64,000 nucleotides of DNA from Pseudorhizobium tarimense (lineage in GTDB: Bacteria; Pseudomonadota; Alphaproteobacteria; Rhizobiales; Rhizobiaceae), in contig NZ_JALJRA010000019.1 in assembly GCF_022968135.1 (NCBI RefSeq), positions 1 through 64,000 of the forward strand, given 5' to 3'. The stretch's first letter is position 1; each line of letters begins with the position of its first letter. The position numbers and the translations under genes are program-made. Of this stretch, positions 1 to 9,299 are shown one piece after another. The notes under the pieces are model-generated. The model worked only from the letters and a program-made list of their open reading frames with translations, did not search any database and had not been told where the DNA came from.

Positions 1-151
1 TTCCGACAGCCTGAAGCGAACCTGCCAACGCTATTCAAACCAAAACCGCCCCTCCTGCATGCCGCTTAACCCCAGTATAATTACCGCTCTCACAGTGATC
101 GGCATCGGATTTCACTACCGCGCGTCCAGTCATCTAAGAGCGGGGCTCGGC

Positions 152-490
152 TTACCTACGGATTATTACCCCGTCGTTATCTGTTCTTCCGGAGCCCGGC
201 CAGTTAGATCCGCTGTAGTCTCTGTCAATACGATTTGGACGGTTATCTATGTGGGGGCGGACTTGGTGACGGTCACGGTCTCTCCCTCTGTCGCGCCTCC
301 AGTCGTGGTGGCGGTCTCGATCCCGGTCGGCGCTGCGCCTGTAAGCTGGCCGGTCATAGCGATCATAACGGTCGTAACGGTCATAATCCCGATATCCGCT
401 GTAGTATGTGCCGCTTTCGCTGACGCAACTAGTGAGGGCAAGGCAAGCGAATCCGATTGCAGCGGCAACGCTGAAAGGTCTTAGTTTCAT
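152..490 (-). CDS. Small Arg/Asp/Tyr-rich lipoprotein
   Basis: A 112-residue protein of unknown function, probably anchored in the outer or inner membrane. The N-terminus is a lipoprotein signal peptide: a hydrophobic stretch at about residues 8-19 is followed by a lipobox LTSC with the acylated Cys at about residue 22. The mature part is low-complexity and highly charged, with repeated DRYDRY and DRDRD patterns, so it is likely disordered or RNA/metal/cell-wall interacting (inference). The ATG at 490 was chosen because GGAGGATCC lies just upstream. A longer reading frame to 865 adds a tail with no signal sequence. Similar short RD-rich proteins are common hypothetical proteins in rhizobia. 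I do not recognise a named family. Confidence 0.7.
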   Translation of the reverse strand: MKLRPFSVAAAIGFACLALTSCVSESGTYYSGYRDYDRYDRYDRYDRPAYRRSADRDRDRHHDWRRDRGRDRDRHQVRPHIDNRPNRIDRDYSGSNWPGSGRTDNDGVIIRR

Positions 491-938
491 TGGATCCTCC
501 TGGTGCCTTAAGATAAGCCGTAACCCTGAGACCGTGGGAAAGTTCCGCATGACCACCCTCTCGGAACGTGAAGCCGCACGTGGTGCGTTGCTCACGAGCC
601 GCGAGCTTCCCGAAGATCGGGAATGATCCTCCCCCACCGTGCCCCGCCGGTTGGCGTGGTAGGCGGTAATGACATCGGAGTGATTGCGTCTTCGACGCTT
701 CCGTCCGCCGAGCCGTTCCTGTTCTTTATGCCCGGTGGCCCATAAGCTGTTGGACCAGATCGTTAGGAGAAAAGCAGCTACATCTTGAGCGCCTTCGACC
801 GATAGGCTGAGATTCATTCGGCACTTTAACCGCGAGGATGCGGTCGCTTCGGTCCAGCTTGGCATTAACGGGTCTTCCTCGCTTTATGTGGTTAGCCTCG
901 TCAGACCGCATTTTCGATTTGTCGGTTGGCACTTAACC
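491..938. other. Intergenic region with degenerate IS-end copy
   Basis: No convincing gene. The stretch at about 862-895 is an imperfect copy of the left end of the adjacent ISL3-like element (932-966), and a 'cagatcgttag' motif near 755 recurs at 964. This looks like debris of an earlier related insertion, or of an end duplication. Confidence 0.4.
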
Positions 939-2713
939 GGGGTCTGCCTCACTTTGTGTGGTTAACAGATCGTTAGCAGGCACTTCGCTATTGGCGGGCA
1001 TGAGAACAAAATCAAAATGGTCGCCCGGTCCGGGCATTAAGGTGAAAAGCGTTGTCTCCAACGGTGATGGTGATTGGGTCGTGTCTGCTTGCGGACCATC
1101 CTCGGGTATTTGCCCGAATTGCAGGAAACAGAGCGGAGTCGGCACGGCTGGTCGTACCGCAGTCTTCAGGACCTGCCAATCTAAGGCAAGGAAGTCACAG
1201 TATGGCTTCGGTTGAGCCGCTGGCGTTGCATATATCGGCAGTGCAACGACGAACATTCTCGGACCCGATCCCGAATATTGCCTCGCCCTACGCCCGCAGG
1301 ACAGCGAGGGTCACAAAGATAGTGGCCCTGCTGGTCACGGCACAGGCGGACGTCCGGGAGAGCGCTTGATGAACCAGCTCGGGATGCCGGTCAGCGACGA
1401 CACCATCCTTCGGCACTTGAAGCAGAGTGCTTCATGGGCCGACGACGAACCGCCTGCACGGATCATTGGCATTGATGACTGGAGTTGGAGGAAATCGTGG
1501 CGCTACGGCACGATCATCGTTGATCTTGAGCGCCGAAAGGTCTTGGACATTCTCGAGGACCGGAGCGTGGCGAGCGTTGCACAATGGTTGAAGCGGCATC
1601 CCGCCATTGAGGTGGTCAGTCGAGATCGATGCGGGCTGTACGCGCAGGCTGCTCGCGAAGGTGCCCCTCAAGCATCTCAGGTGGCGGACCGCTTCCATCT
1701 CTTCCAGAATCTGCGTCTTGCTATCGAGGAACAGATGAGCCTCTCTGGACGAGCTACAGGCAGGGCACTGCTGCCAGACGACGTCATTGAAATTGATCAT
1801 TACGATCGAGCTTCGCATGAGCAGGCGCCTGAAACTCCTTGGCGCAATCAGCTTCGACGGACACATAGGCAGTCCCGGAAGGAGGTGTTCGAGACGGTGC
1901 ACGCCTTGAGCAAAGAAGGCCTGACCTGCTCGGAGATTGCGCGTCGCACGGGATACGGCCGTCGCAGCATCGCGAAGTGGCTGACGTTTGAAACGCCACC
2001 CGACCGACGCAGGGGAGCGTTGCAGCCGACATCTCCCCTGTACTTCGAAGCCTTTCTCACCCAATGCTGGAAGGACGGCAACCGCCGTGGGCGGCACCTT
2101 TTCATGACATCAAGTACCGCGGGTACACCGGCAGCTTTTCCAATCTTGAACGTCTTCTGGCAACCTGGCGCCGCGCCGAGAGGCCGGAAGCGGATACGGA
2201 TAACAATGATGCGGCGCCGGCTCGGATTGGCCTCGCCGACAGCAAGTATCACGACGCGCCTGTGCGTGATCCGCACACTGGTCACTTCATCTCACCGGTT
2301 GTCGCCGCTGCTCTTTGTATCAAGCCGCGCGGGACGCTGACCGTCAATCAAGAGCGGAAAGTGGACGCCCTTAAACAGGGCTCCCAGACGTTCGCCACCT
2401 TGCGCAGCTTCTCCATGCGGTTTAGCGGAATATTTCATAGCCGAAAGTCGGCAAGGCTCGAAGAATGGATTGATGATGCCATTCGTTCTGGCCTAGTTTC
2501 CCTGGCCCGTTTTGCCCGCGTCCTTCGCCGCGATGTCGACGCCGTCTGTAAACGCATCGACATGCCCTGGAGCAATGGCCAGGCGGAAGGTCAGATCAAC
2601 CGACTAAAGACGATCAAACGCTCAATGTACGGTCGAGCGGGTGCAGAGCTTCTCTGAGCACGGATGATGCCGATCAAAATCGGCTGATCTCCAGACAAAG
2701 TGAGGCAGACCCC
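939..2713 (+). mobile_element. Decayed ISL3-family insertion sequence
   Basis: The element is bounded by perfect 18-bp inverted repeats, GGGGTCTGCCTCACTTTG at 939-956 and its complement at 2696-2713. Similarity continues outward through ttaacc/ggttaa and inward for a few more bases. It contains one transposase reading frame, broken several times. No clean direct target duplication was seen: the flanks are acttaacc and ggttaact, which are inverted rather than direct. About 1.78 kb is a usual size for ISL3 elements. The family was assigned from the transposase; the element looks immobile without help in trans. Confidence 0.75.
1000..2657 (+). pseudogene. ISL3-family transposase, multiply frameshifted
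   Basis: The product would be a DDE transposase with an N-terminal zinc finger. Fragments in order are: GICPNC zinc-finger part (frame 1, to about 1145); SLQDLPI-stop-GKEVTVW (frame 3, with a TAA where Gln is expected); SPYARRTARVTKI (frame 2, about 1280); GMPVSDDTILRHL, the catalytic GIDDWSWRK, VADRFHL and the HTH-like SEIARRTGYG (frame 1, 1366-2070); and DIKYRGYTGSFSNLERLLATW to KRSMYGRAGAELL (frame 3, to 2657). The final TGA also seems to replace an Arg codon. At least three frame changes and two nonsense changes make it clearly dead. Confidence 0.85.
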
Positions 2714-2880
2714 GGTTAACTGCAAAGCGACATAGGGTGCGATCAAGCTTGGTCGCCGGTTCGTATCCGCTCAAGAGCGAGGTAAAGAGAAAGCTTTGCG
2801 GATGCGTGCATTGATGAAAGCTTGCTCCTCTTGTGAGTCGTTCTGAAATCCGGTCCACAGGTTTATGAAGTCGCTCTAAA

Positions 2881-3579
2881 TCACGTATAGTTGGAATACA
2901 GGGCATTTGCACGCGAGAGGTGACGTTGCATGGCAGCTCCCGCTGCCTCGGCATCATTGTTGCGAATAGCATCCAGAATGAGCTTGTGCTCCTCGATAGT
3001 TACTTGTTCCGCGCCTTTTACAACCACCATGTCCTGCTTGAATCGAGTCAGCCAGACAAGCATGCCCGACACCGCGGCGGCTATAAGGGAATTGCTGCTG
3101 ATGCCGGCGAGGATCTCGTGGAAGCGCATATCGGCTGCCACGAAAGCTGCAGAATCACCCTGCCGGGCTTGCATGTCTTTTATGCACTCATCAAGGAAAC
3201 GAATGTCGTTGGCTGTTGCGCTCGCTGCGGCCATTCGCGCAAGTCCCACCTCGATCATGATCCGGGCCGACTTGAGATCTTCAAGGCCTTTTGGGTTGTC
3301 GGCCAGGAGCATGATCATGGCGGCAGAGATCTGATCGATGATCGCCTCGGGTGTTGGCTTTACGACGCGAGCACGCTCACCGTGCGAAATGCGGATCAAC
3401 CCCATCTGCTGTAACGTGAGCATGGCCTCGCGGATGGAAGGACGTCCCACGCCGATCATCGCCATCAACTCCCGCTCGGAGGGGAGCTGTGATCCCGGCG
3501 GGAATTCCTTCGAGGCAATCGTCTCAATGAGGCGATCCAGTACGGACTGATACAGTTTCTTTTTCTGAATGGGTTCCAT
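2881..3579 (-). CDS. GntR-family (FCD) regulator of the apiose locus
   Basis: A 232-residue transcription factor. An N-terminal winged helix (about residues 8-75, with PSERELMAMIGVGRPSIREAM typical of GntR) is followed by an all-helical FCD ligand-binding domain (about 95-222) with the metal/ligand His pattern (RFHEILA, EEHKLILDAI). Length is normal for the FadR/FCD subgroup. It lies 99 bp downstream of oiaK on the same strand, at the end of the oiaX-oiaK unit. It is therefore a likely local regulator that senses an apiose-derived acid or phosphate (inference). A promoter of its own may lie in 3580-3678. Confidence 0.85.
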   Translation of the reverse strand: MEPIQKKKLYQSVLDRLIETIASKEFPPGSQLPSERELMAMIGVGRPSIREAMLTLQQMGLIRISHGERARVVKPTPEAIIDQISAAMIMLLADNPKGLEDLKSARIMIEVGLARMAAASATANDIRFLDECIKDMQARQGDSAAFVAADMRFHEILAGISSNSLIAAAVSGMLVWLTRFKQDMVVVKGAEQVTIEEHKLILDAIRNNDAEAAGAAMQRHLSRANALYSNYT

Positions 3580-3678
3580 TACGGCTCCGGGCGGCGGATC
3601 AGCGGCATGATCGGGTCATCATCACCAGTGACCCAGAGGGTCTGTAACTATCAAATTGCAAGGCTGTGCGTCGACGGC

Positions 3679-5064
3679 TTATCTCAGCATGCCGTCCACG
3701 CCACCGCCGGTCCTCACCCAGCTGAAGAAATCGACTGTACCCATCTGCCCGCCTTTGAGAGCGAGCTGCAGTCCGTCAATTTGCGGATCCTCGGAGCGGG
3801 CTACGGTGATGGAGGCGCCGGGCACGGTCGGCGCGAGTGCTTCAAGCGCCGTCACCCCCAGTTCCCGTGCTGCATGCCCAGACGTATCGCCGCCCGAGAT
3901 CACTGCTCTTCGTAAGCCGCTCCGAGTCACAACACTGTGGAGGATCCGGCCCAGAGCCTGGCCAATGTTGCGATTTGCGTCGGCTGCAGCCGTGGCGCTG
4001 TCAGCGAGCCAAGTGCGGAACCGATCTACGGCCGGATCGTCAGGTCCCCGCGCCGTCGCAAGCAGCACATCCTGCCCGCGCGAAAGCGCTTCCAGCATCT
4101 CGGTCACTACCGCCTCTTCCGCAGCGGATGCATGACTGCTCGCAAGATGACGTGGGTCGCCCTCGATCAAATGGAACCCCCTTGCGGCTGCATCGGCGAT
4201 CTGCTGCGCCGTCACTGGCGACACGGAAGCGGAAACCACCGCAATGGGACCCACATCTCCGGCCGACGGCCGCGGAGCAATCGGCGGTATCAAGCCTTCA
4301 GCGCGCCAATGGGCAACGAGCGCATATTCGATCCCCTGCGAGCCAAAGCACATCATGTCGGTGTTGCGTCGCTGCCAAAGGATGCGCCCGATTTCACGTT
4401 GGTCGGCTTCAGAAACGCTGTCCATAGCAATACAAGCTCGACCCCTGCGTTCGGCTGCGGCGAGAACCGCATCTGCCTGTCCCTGGTGCAGTTGATCAAG
4501 CCTTAGCGTTTCGATCGGCAGCCGGGTCTGCCGGGCAAGGTGTTGTGCAACATCAGCCTCGTCCATTGGCGTCACCGGGTGGCGCGCCATGACGGGGTGG
4601 CGATCCAGCCGAAACACGCCATTGGGGGCCGCGGCAAAGAGGGAGCCGAAGGCCTGAAAGCGTTTCAAGGGGATTGCCGCGGGGTAAATTGGCATCAGCC
4701 TTGTCCCCAGTGTGGCGACCGCAATCTCCATAGCAGCGCCGATTGAGCCAATGTCTGGTGCTGAATCGAGGGTCGAGCAGATCTTGTAGTGAAGAAGCGG
4801 CGCGCCTGTCTTGCGCAAAGCAGCAAACAGGCCGGGGAGCTCTGCCTGCATCCAGTGTGGGCTTTCAGAGCGGGCAGTCCCTGCGATGCCGATCCCACGC
4901 ATCTGCCCAAAACGGGTGACCTGCTCGGGGGAGGGCGGCTCGAGAAAAAGAACGGAAGGCAAGCCCGCAAAACTCAGGACTTCCATTACCGCAGCGGCGC
5001 CCGTGAAATCGTCGCCATACCAAGCAATCAGTGGGCCCGGCGGCAATTGGTCGACCTTCGTCAT
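3679..5064 (-). CDS. oiaK: 3-oxo-isoapionate kinase (four-carbon acid sugar kinase family)
   Basis: A cytosolic ATP-dependent sugar-acid kinase of the DUF1537/OtnK family, 461 residues, normal length. The N-terminal domain opens with WYGDDFTGAA (about residues 15-24), where the Asp pair binds the sugar acid. The C-terminal nucleotide-binding domain has SGGDTSG (390-396) and KGGQMG (437-442). The OiaK assignment comes from context: a RuBisCO-like protein overlaps its start by 4 bp (ATGA), and ApnL, ApdH and ApnO homologues are divergent. In the known oxidative apiose route OiaK phosphorylates 3-oxo-isoapionate at C4. Another four-carbon acid kinase (OtnK, DenK, LtnK) cannot be excluded from sequence alone. 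Confidence 0.75.
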   Translation of the reverse strand: MTKVDQLPPGPLIAWYGDDFTGAAAVMEVLSFAGLPSVLFLEPPSPEQVTRFGQMRGIGIAGTARSESPHWMQAELPGLFAALRKTGAPLLHYKICSTLDSAPDIGSIGAAMEIAVATLGTRLMPIYPAAIPLKRFQAFGSLFAAAPNGVFRLDRHPVMARHPVTPMDEADVAQHLARQTRLPIETLRLDQLHQGQADAVLAAAERRGRACIAMDSVSEADQREIGRILWQRRNTDMMCFGSQGIEYALVAHWRAEGLIPPIAPRPSAGDVGPIAVVSASVSPVTAQQIADAAARGFHLIEGDPRHLASSHASAAEEAVVTEMLEALSRGQDVLLATARGPDDPAVDRFRTWLADSATAAADANRNIGQALGRILHSVVTRSGLRRAVISGGDTSGHAARELGVTALEALAPTVPGASITVARSEDPQIDGLQLALKGGQMGTVDFFSWVRTGGGVDGMLR

Positions 5065-6314
5065 TTGTCGAATGCCTTCAAGGCGACGGCCAGCTCGGGA
5101 TGGTCAAGGGCATAGTCAGCAGCCGGGATGCCCGCCATGGCAGCGCCCCACGCCTGCCGAAGTCCCGCGACCCCTGCGGCAGGGCCGCCGGGATGAGCGA
5201 TGATGCCTCCGCCCGCTGCATGGATCAGATCCGCGCTGCCAAGGGCACGATAGGTATCGTGTGCCTGATGGACCGTCTGGCCGGAGGAGAAGACTGGCAT
5301 TGCCACACATGGCTTGCTGTCGAACATCGGCTTCAGACATTCGCGTGCTGACGCAATGACGCTATCATCGGGTTCTGCAAATTTGTTGCGCAGGCCGTTG
5401 CAGTGCATGTGGTCGACCCCCGCCAGGCGCCAAAACTTCTGCCAGGCGATATAGGACCATCCCAGCATCGGCGCGCGGCTCAGATAGCCCCAACCGTTAC
5501 GATGGCCGTGGATCGGCAACTGGCTGTGACGCGCCAGACCCAGTAGCCCCGATAAGCCTACCGAATTCAGGCTTGCCATGACGCAGGTGCCGCCCTCCGC
5601 GAGAACGAGATCGTGCCGGCGCCGCATCTGATCGACCTCACCAGTCAGGTTAAAGGCGAACATCGCCTTCCGGCCTGTTCGTTGTGAATGGGATCGGATG
5701 ACCTGCATCACGGCCCGGACCCGCTCGTCAAAGGGGCAGTACCATCCATCCGCCTGCAATTCGTCGTCCTTGATGAAGTCGATCCCCGCGTCTAAAAGCT
5801 CCGCCACGGCCGCCGCGGTTTCGGCAGCTGATAGCCCCACGCTTGGCTTGATAATCGTGCCGATCAGCGGCCCTGCATCCACGCCAGCCAGGCTGCGCGT
5901 GCCGGAAACGCCAAATTTGGGCCCGTCATAGGCGGAGGCGAAAGCCTCCGGCAGCCGGATGTCGAGGATCCGCAGGCCTGAGAATTGTTTCAGCTCGAAG
6001 AGATTGCCGGAGACGGTGGCCATCAGACCGACAAGATCTGTGCCGACGTTGTCGAGCGGCCATGACAGGGTGACGCGGGCACGACGGCATGCCGTACCGG
6101 ACGCTGCAGATGATCCCGGAAGGCTGGGGGAAGGGACCGCTTCCAGGAGCTCCAATGCCTCAACGCGCGCTGCCGAGCGTGCCTTCAGTTCCGCCGTTTC
6201 CCCGGGTACGGGTGCAAAAGTGCCTGACGATTGTTCGCCGGCCATCACTTCGGCGGCCCTTGCTGGCTCCCCCGGTGTCTCTATCAGGTAATCGGCTTCG
6301 ATGCGCCCCAGCAT
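5061..6314 (-). CDS. oiaX: RuBisCO-like protein acting on 3-oxo-isoapionate-4-phosphate (OiaX/OiaT type)
   Basis: A type IV RuBisCO-like protein, 417 residues from the ATG at 6314; GGAGG sits 5 nt upstream of it. Frames starting at 6317 or 6326 (TTG) are worse spaced. The C-terminal TIM barrel keeps GTIIKPSVGLS (Lys about 156) and GIDFIKDDE (Lys about 182, Asp 184, Glu 185), the carbamylated Lys and Mg ligands. The loop-6 Gly-Lys of true RuBisCO is replaced by a VFSSGQTVHQA segment, so CO2 fixation is not expected. In apiose catabolism such proteins either decarboxylate 3-oxo-isoapionate-4-phosphate (OiaX) or cleave it hydrolytically (OiaT). The sequence alone does not tell these apart. First gene of oiaX-oiaK-gntR. 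Confidence 0.7.
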   Translation of the reverse strand: MLGRIEADYLIETPGEPARAAEVMAGEQSSGTFAPVPGETAELKARSAARVEALELLEAVPSPSLPGSSAASGTACRRARVTLSWPLDNVGTDLVGLMATVSGNLFELKQFSGLRILDIRLPEAFASAYDGPKFGVSGTRSLAGVDAGPLIGTIIKPSVGLSAAETAAAVAELLDAGIDFIKDDELQADGWYCPFDERVRAVMQVIRSHSQRTGRKAMFAFNLTGEVDQMRRRHDLVLAEGGTCVMASLNSVGLSGLLGLARHSQLPIHGHRNGWGYLSRAPMLGWSYIAWQKFWRLAGVDHMHCNGLRNKFAEPDDSVIASARECLKPMFDSKPCVAMPVFSSGQTVHQAHDTYRALGSADLIHAAGGGIIAHPGGPAAGVAGLRQAWGAAMAGIPAADYALDHPELAVALKAFDK

Positions 6315-6506
6315 CATGTCCTCCAATCGTTCGGTTCCTTAGGTCATTATACCAGTGCGTGGCGCCCATCAAGCGGATCGTCCGCAGGAAGGTCGCTGAA
6401 GCAGCATCTATGGGTGTATAGGCGATTTGCAGCGGTGCCTGTCATTGGTGTTGACGATCAACTGATATGATGAGTATATGAGGTTGAGCGGCCGGGGAGG
6501 GTGCCA

Positions 6507-8174
6507 GTGCGGTCAAGGACGACAGCGGGATCCGTAATGGATGAGGGCGTGCAAGCAGTGGCTGACGCCATGGGCTCTGACATCCTTAGATATGGCAAGC
6601 TTCAGGCCGCCGCTGTCGCCGGCGAACTGCGCTGCCTCACTTTTGATGGCGTCGAAATCCTGCGCGGGTTGAATGCGCTCCTGCGTGATGAAAACTGGGG
6701 TGTAGTTGAAACGGAGGTGGTGCTGGAGGAGGCGATCGGCCATTCCTATCGACGCCGGTTCAGGGGCAAGGACGCACCCGTGGAGGGCAGCTTCAGGGTC
6801 GAAATGACCGACGAGCGCGAGCTGCGGGCGCATTTCTCATTGGAGGCGCGTGAGGCGGTCTTCCTCAATCGCGCCGGTTTTACGCTTCTGCATCCGATCA
6901 AGGGGTTGGCGGGAAGCCGCCTCAACCTTCGCCATCCGGGGGGTGGATCAACTCAGACGGCTTTCCCTCTCAACGTCGCCGCGGCTCAGCCTGCGTTCAA
7001 CATCGCCGGAATGGAGCACGCCATCGGCGCTCTGTCCGTGGATGTTCAGTTCGAAGGCGACGTATTCGAGATGGAGGATCAGCGCAATTGGTCAGACGCA
7101 TCATTCAAGACCTATTGCCGACCACTGGCGCTGCCGCGTCCTTTCGTGCTTGAGCGCGGCCAATCTGTCGACCAGTCCATCGTCATCCGCATTTCCGGTG
7201 AGGTTGCCAAGGTTGAAGCGTCTCCGCGCACCGAGGCTGAGCGCGTTCGGCTGCCGCAAGTGCTATTAGCGCATGATGCAGGATCGCTGCCGGTCAGCAC
7301 GGCTGCGCCGCTTCTGTTGCGGGTCTTCTCCGAGACCACGGAAGATGACTTCGCCAGAATCGAAGGCTTGCCAGTCGGCGGCGTCGAAGTGGTCTTCGAT
7401 GCGATTTCCGACCTGCAGGCGACCGTCTCGCGCCTGATCGAACACTATCCGCAACTTGATCGGCTGACGGCGCTGCCGCGGCTCTACCTGAAGAGCTATC
7501 AACCTGAGGGGCCATGGCCTGAGGGGCCGAGACCATCCGACGCTTTGCCCGTCCTGCGTAGGCTCCTGCCAGGGGTTGCCTTGGGCGGGGGGAGCCTTAC
7601 CCATTTCACGGAAGCCAATCGCTGCGCGCCTGCCAGTGATGCGGACTTCATCACCTTCGGCAATAGTGCCATTGTTCACGCAGCTGATGATTGCTCCGTC
7701 ACCCAGACGCTAGAGGCCTTGCCCGACATTTTCACCTCGGCGGCAGCGCTCCTACCGGCCAAGCCGCTTCATCTGGGGCTCTTCTCCATCGCCATGCGGT
7801 CCAATCCTTATGGCGATGGGCTAGCGGCCAATCCTCAAGGCCGGTACATGACGATGACCAATGCGGATCCGCGGCAGGAGACAGAATATGCGGCGGCCTA
7901 TGCAGCTGCAGTCCTCGCGCTCGCCGCTAAGGCAGGTTGTGCAAGCATTGCGCTGGCAATGACTTCGGGACCGCTCGCAGCGGCCGGGCCACTTGCCAGC
8001 TTCCTGCAATTCGCTCAGCAAAGTGCCGGCGCCATGGCGGATGTCATCGTCGAGCCCGACAAATGGAGCCTCATGACCGAGCGGGGCGGGTATAGCGTCA
8101 CTGCTGATGCAAGGGGCAGTCTCAGTCTCGTCTACCATTTTGTTGAAGACGCTAGTGTGGACGATGGTCAATGA
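6507..8174 (+). CDS. apnL: D-apionate lactonase
   Basis: A cytosolic protein of about 555 residues that resembles ApnL, which hydrolyses D-apionolactone to D-apionate. Supporting features are the LRYGKLQAAAVAGEL / FDGVEILRGL opening, FTLLHPIKGLAG, the HPGGGSTQTAFP segment and a long C-terminal half of TIM-barrel character. There is no signal peptide. The GTG at 6507 follows GGGGAGG by 6 nt; GTG 6501 is too close, and ATG 6537 is an alternative. It is divergent from oiaX and overlaps apdH by 4 bp, so the two are probably co-translated. The function rests on recognition of the family plus neighbours. I see no catalytic motif I can name with certainty. Confidence 0.65.
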   Translation: MRSRTTAGSVMDEGVQAVADAMGSDILRYGKLQAAAVAGELRCLTFDGVEILRGLNALLRDENWGVVETEVVLEEAIGHSYRRRFRGKDAPVEGSFRVEMTDERELRAHFSLEAREAVFLNRAGFTLLHPIKGLAGSRLNLRHPGGGSTQTAFPLNVAAAQPAFNIAGMEHAIGALSVDVQFEGDVFEMEDQRNWSDASFKTYCRPLALPRPFVLERGQSVDQSIVIRISGEVAKVEASPRTEAERVRLPQVLLAHDAGSLPVSTAAPLLLRVFSETTEDDFARIEGLPVGGVEVVFDAISDLQATVSRLIEHYPQLDRLTALPRLYLKSYQPEGPWPEGPRPSDALPVLRRLLPGVALGGGSLTHFTEANRCAPASDADFITFGNSAIVHAADDCSVTQTLEALPDIFTSAAALLPAKPLHLGLFSIAMRSNPYGDGLAANPQGRYMTMTNADPRQETEYAAAYAAAVLALAAKAGCASIALAMTSGPLAAAGPLASFLQFAQQSAGAMADVIVEPDKWSLMTERGGYSVTADARGSLSLVYHFVEDASVDDGQ

Positions 8175-9217
8175 CGCGCCGCGGTGTTCTCATCGGCTGC
8201 GGGTTCTTCGCACGCAACCATATGCTGGCCTGGCGCGACCTTCCGGACGTCACAATTGTCGCTGTGTGCGATCTCGATCCCGCCAAGGCTGCGGCGTTCG
8301 CAGAGGAGTTCGGTGCCGGGGCATATGGCAACGCGGCCCAGATGCTCAAGGAGGTCCGCCCCGACTTCGCCGATATCGCCACGACCGTGAGTTCTCATCG
8401 GAGCTTGGTCGAGCTGGCAGCCGGCCATGGCTGCGCCGTTATCTGCCAGAAGCCGTTCGCAGAAAACCTGATCGATGCGCAGGCCATGGTCGACGCGTGC
8501 ACACGCGCGGGCGTGGACTTGCTCATCCATGAGAACTTTCGCTGGCAGGCACCAATCCGTCGCATCGCCGAGCTTATCAATCGTGGTGCCATCGGCCAGC
8601 CGCAGTTCCTGCGACTGAACTTCCGCCATGCCTTCGATATTTATGCCAATCAGCCGTATCTGGCGCAAGTTGAGGATCTGGCGCTGTCGGATGTCGGGCT
8701 GCATCTATTCGACGTTGCACGTCGACTGTTTGGTGAGGTGACCCGCATCAGTTGCGAGACCCAGCGCCTCAATCCAAACGTCACGGGCCAGGACGCATTT
8801 CTGGCACAGATGCGTCATGCCAGCGGGGCTGTTGCCAGTGTCGAATGCAGCTTCTTCAGCCATTATGCACCCGACAGGTTCGTGCAGACACTTGCGCTGG
8901 CCGAGGGCGACGAAGGCTCCATCGAGCTTGAAGATGGCTACCGCCTAAGGCTGCACCGCCAGGGTAAATGTCTGGAGGAGGTGGTGGAGCCGCCGATCCC
9001 ATCTTGGGGTGCACGGCCCTGGAACCTCGTGCAGGACTCCGTCATCGCGTTTCAACAACATGTTCTTGATGTGCTGGCGGGACGTACGAAGGCGCAACCG
9101 TCCGGCGCCGACAATCTGGAAACTCTGAAGCTCACTTTCGCGGCCGTGCAGTCCGCCAGAAACGGTGGGCGGCAAGTGAAGCTCACTGCCAGCGGGGAGG
9201 AAACGCCGGTAGCCTGA
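8171..9217 (+). CDS. apdH: D-apiose dehydrogenase (Gfo/Idh/MocA family)
   Basis: A 348-residue NAD(P)-dependent oxidoreductase. The Rossmann domain starts with IGCGFFA (residues 8-14) and an acidic VCDLD that favours NAD. CQKPFAEN (Lys 94-Pro 95) is the family's catalytic Lys-Pro motif, and the C-terminal alpha/beta domain carries the DVGLHLFD dyad region. Predicted reaction: D-apiose to D-apionolactone, feeding ApnL, whose gene it overlaps by 4 bp. The Gfo/Idh/MocA fold is certain from sequence. The substrate is inferred from the adjacent apionate lactonase, kinase and RuBisCO-like genes. Confidence 0.7.
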   Translation: MTRRGVLIGCGFFARNHMLAWRDLPDVTIVAVCDLDPAKAAAFAEEFGAGAYGNAAQMLKEVRPDFADIATTVSSHRSLVELAAGHGCAVICQKPFAENLIDAQAMVDACTRAGVDLLIHENFRWQAPIRRIAELINRGAIGQPQFLRLNFRHAFDIYANQPYLAQVEDLALSDVGLHLFDVARRLFGEVTRISCETQRLNPNVTGQDAFLAQMRHASGAVASVECSFFSHYAPDRFVQTLALAEGDEGSIELEDGYRLRLHRQGKCLEEVVEPPIPSWGARPWNLVQDSVIAFQQHVLDVLAGRTKAQPSGADNLETLKLTFAAVQSARNGGRQVKLTASGEETPVA

Positions 9218-9299
9218 TCAGCCTTGCGGAAGGATAAAAGGGCCACCCTCCGCAGGGGCCATCTCGGCCCAATTAACAGTATCTATTGGAGGAGAATAC

